Assembly: GCF_014925385.1 (NCBI RefSeq) | Contig: NZ_JACSDK010000016.1 | Location: 248,001 to 312,000, forward strand | Length of the DNA: 64,000 bases | Origin: Pelagibius marinus | GTDB taxonomy: Bacteria > Pseudomonadota > Alphaproteobacteria > Kiloniellales > Kiloniellaceae | Direction of reading: 5' to 3' | Shown here: positions 62,385-64,000 of the stretch, in pieces | Numbering within the stretch: position 1 is the first letter of the stretch | How the letters are laid out: the number at the start of each line of letters is the position of its first letter | Notes under the pieces: model-generated | Databases searched by the model: none | Told to the model about the DNA's origin: nothing | The model's input: the letters and a program-made list of their open reading frames with translations, nothing else | Made by a program: the position numbers and the translations under genes

Positions 62385-63590
62385 TCAATAGCTTGCCTCC
62401 GGCAGACGGAGGTTGCCGGCCAAGAGAGCAGCGACAACAAGAGAAAGCCCGATGCCGCCAACGCAGGCTTCCCAGCCGAACCGTTGGAAGACCTGGCCCA
62501 GCACGGCACTGCCCACCAGCCCGCCGAGGAAGTAGCTGGCGAGGTAGAGGCCGCTTGCAGCAGCGCGGTCGGCGGTGGCGGCGCGGCCGACGAAGCCGGT
62601 TGCGACTGCCTGGGCGAAAAAGGTGCCGACCCCAACCAACGCGAGGCCGGCCATGACCGCCTCCAGGCGCGGCAGCAACAGAAGCGGAAGCCCGAGGCCG
62701 GCGATCGCGAGGGCGGCCCAGAACGTCGGCCGTGCGCCGAAGCGCAGGGCCAGCCGCCCCGCAAAGGGCGTGGTGAGGATCGACGGCAGAAAGACGACAT
62801 AGACGAAGCCGAGGCTCATCTGGCTGATGGCGATGGGCTCGCCCACCAGCACGAAGTTCACATAGGTGAAGGTGCCGATGAAGGCGAAGAGGATGCAGAA
62901 ACCGATAGCGAAGCTGGCGCTTAGCGCGCGATTGCGCAGGTGCACGCCCCAGACCGCGAAGGGTGAGGCGGCCGGCTGGCCCGTGGCGGCCATCGGCTGC
63001 GCCTGCTTCAGGGTAACGTAGACCAGCACGGCGCCGGCCAGATTCAGCAAGGCGAAGAAGTAGAAGTTGGCGGCCAGCCCGAAGTGGTCGGCAATTCCGG
63101 CCGAGAACAGACGCCCGATAAAATTGCTGGCGACGTTGCCGGTGATGTAGGCGGCAAAGGCGCTAGCCGAGTCGGCCATGCTGCACCGCTCGGCCAAGTA
63201 GGCGAGCGTCAAGGTGAAGGCGGCCGCCATGCAGAGCCCCTGGGCCACGCGCAGCGCGGCAAAGGTCGCCAGGTCGGGCGCAGAGGCAAGAAGCACCGTC
63301 GGGATGGCGAGGACCACCAGGCTGAGCACGACCCCGCGGCGACGGTCGATGCGGCGGCTGAACAGGGCGACGACAAGCCCGGCAACCGCCATGCCGAAAG
63401 TGCTGGCGTTCACCGCCACGCCCATCCCCGCTGGGCTCACACCGTAGGCCCGCGCCAGCGATGGCAGGATCGCCTGGGTCGCGAAGAGGTCGACCACGGT
63501 GAGAAAGGCGGCAAGGCCGATGACCAGCAGACGCAGGGAGACCGCGGCGCTGCGGCGGCTTTCGGCGATCATCTCGGGATGGGCATGCAT
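62385..63590 (-). CDS. MFS transporter (drug/arabinose efflux type)
   Basis: A 401-residue, 12-helix major facilitator protein of the inner membrane. Motif A appears as FSRRIDRRRGVVLSL after helix 2, and the helix 1 region (VDLFATQAILPSLARAYGVS) is typical of DHA1-type efflux proteins such as YnfM. The N-terminal 15 residues are hydrophilic. Substrate unknown. A cupin gene lies upstream on the same strand, 86 bases away. Confidence 0.88.
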   Translation of the reverse strand: MHAHPEMIAESRRSAAVSLRLLVIGLAAFLTVVDLFATQAILPSLARAYGVSPAGMGVAVNASTFGMAVAGLVVALFSRRIDRRRGVVLSLVVLAIPTVLLASAPDLATFAALRVAQGLCMAAAFTLTLAYLAERCSMADSASAFAAYITGNVASNFIGRLFSAGIADHFGLAANFYFFALLNLAGAVLVYVTLKQAQPMAATGQPAASPFAVWGVHLRNRALSASFAIGFCILFAFIGTFTYVNFVLVGEPIAISQMSLGFVYVVFLPSILTTPFAGRLALRFGARPTFWAALAIAGLGLPLLLLPRLEAVMAGLALVGVGTFFAQAVATGFVGRAATADRAAASGLYLASYFLGGLVGSAVLGQVFQRFGWEACVGGIGLSLVVAALLAGNLRLPEASY

Positions 63591-63676
63591 GACGGCAGGG
63601 CCTCTCGCAGGCAGGGCGACACGGTGTGTGGCGCCCCCGGAAGGGAGGCGTCACACCCCGGTCGGACAAGCTGGGA

Positions 63677-64000
63677 TCACATGACGTGTTCGTCTTTGGC
63701 TTCGGTGTGGAAGAGATCGGCGGAGATCAGGACAGCGGCCTCCTTGCCGGTGTTCTTCCACCAGTGGGTCAGGCCGATGGACTCCATCGCCGCCTCGCCC
63801 GCCTTGTGGACAATCGGCACCGAACACCTGCTGCTGTACTCGGTGACCGTGCCGGAGATGATGTAGATCAGGGCGGGACGGTCACCGTGGGCATGCATCG
63901 GCACCACGCCGCCCGGCTGCACCTCCAGGCGGCGCAGGCGGAACAGGCGGTCGTTCAGCTTCACCGCTTCCTCGGAGAGGTCGATGGAGGTGAGCACCGT
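63677..64000 (-). CDS. Cupin-domain protein, 5' end outside window
   Basis: The 107 residues in the window form a cupin beta-barrel: VVPMHAHGDRPALIYIISGT is motif 1 with the H-x-H metal ligands, and THWWKNTGKEAAVLISADLF is motif 2 with its histidine. The frame is open at the window edge, so the start is not seen; an internal GTG at 63,997 is unlikely to be the true start. Its role is unknown; it may be co-transcribed with the MFS gene downstream. Confidence 0.82.
   Translation of the reverse strand, partial: TVLTSIDLSEEAVKLNDRLFRLRRLEVQPGGVVPMHAHGDRPALIYIISGTVTEYSSRCSVPIVHKAGEAAMESIGLTHWWKNTGKEAAVLISADLFHTEAKDEHVM

Noticed and set aside
36515-64000. A direct repeat of the tRNA-Ser 3' end that would mark the right edge of the island
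   Set aside because: Looked for the TTCGAATCCCACC...CCTCCGCCA end to the right and did not see it. The distal site may lie outside the window or be lost, so no right attachment site is annotated.

Overview
The window is high-GC DNA whose gene families point to an alphaproteobacterium, most likely of the Rhodospirillales type (an inference from DUF1127 and DUF3303 proteins, a PAS_5 protein, RlpA/MltB/MazG/PanB of alphaproteobacterial style, and Tat-exported solute-binding proteins). Three blocks can be told apart: a chromosomal block (1-36,514), a mosaic of integrated and decayed mobile DNA (about 36,515-52,950), and a second ordinary block (about 53,000-64,000).

Chromosomal block. It opens with a polyamine-type ABC importer (ATPase and binding protein) next to a MocR regulator. 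Scattered single genes follow (SET-domain protein, DUF1127 proteins, HIBADH-like dehydrogenase, DUF2938, MFS, mazG, PAS_5, gph between two secreted CARDB-like proteins, panB, GNAT, an orphan family-5 binding protein). A tight minus-strand run carries dac, tmk, holB, metG, tatD, an MBL hydrolase and a DUF3303 gene, preceded by rlpA and an mltB-type transglycosylase. Next come a type III polyketide synthase with an isoprenylcysteine-methyltransferase-like partner, and a six-gene branched-chain/urea-type ABC operon that includes a hydrolase closely resembling plant nicotinamidase. The block ends at tRNA-Ser(UGA).

Mobile mosaic. A tyrosine recombinase abuts tRNA-Ser. Behind it lie a Fic-type 'mobile mystery A/B' pair with a palindromic operator, three remnants of one MobF relaxase, a piece of an IS3 transposase, and two copies of a module made of a tRNA-like 3' end, a conserved leader with a hairpin, and an adenine-type methyltransferase (one copy truncated). 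There are also an AT-rich HTH regulator, a possible HEPN protein, very small cargo genes, a DUF736 gene, and fragments of a sulfotransferase and an adenylate cyclase. The standout cargo is a 1,050-residue protein that joins a complete tyrosinase domain to a von Willebrand A domain.

Right-hand block. Ethanolamine ammonia-lyase (eutBC) is followed by a catabolic cluster: an FAD-dependent amino-acid oxidoreductase coupled to a MocR regulator, divergent from a TRAP transporter and a RidA imine deaminase. Together these look like uptake, oxidation and imine clean-up of one amino-acid-like substrate. An MFS transporter and a cupin gene, cut by the window edge, close the region.
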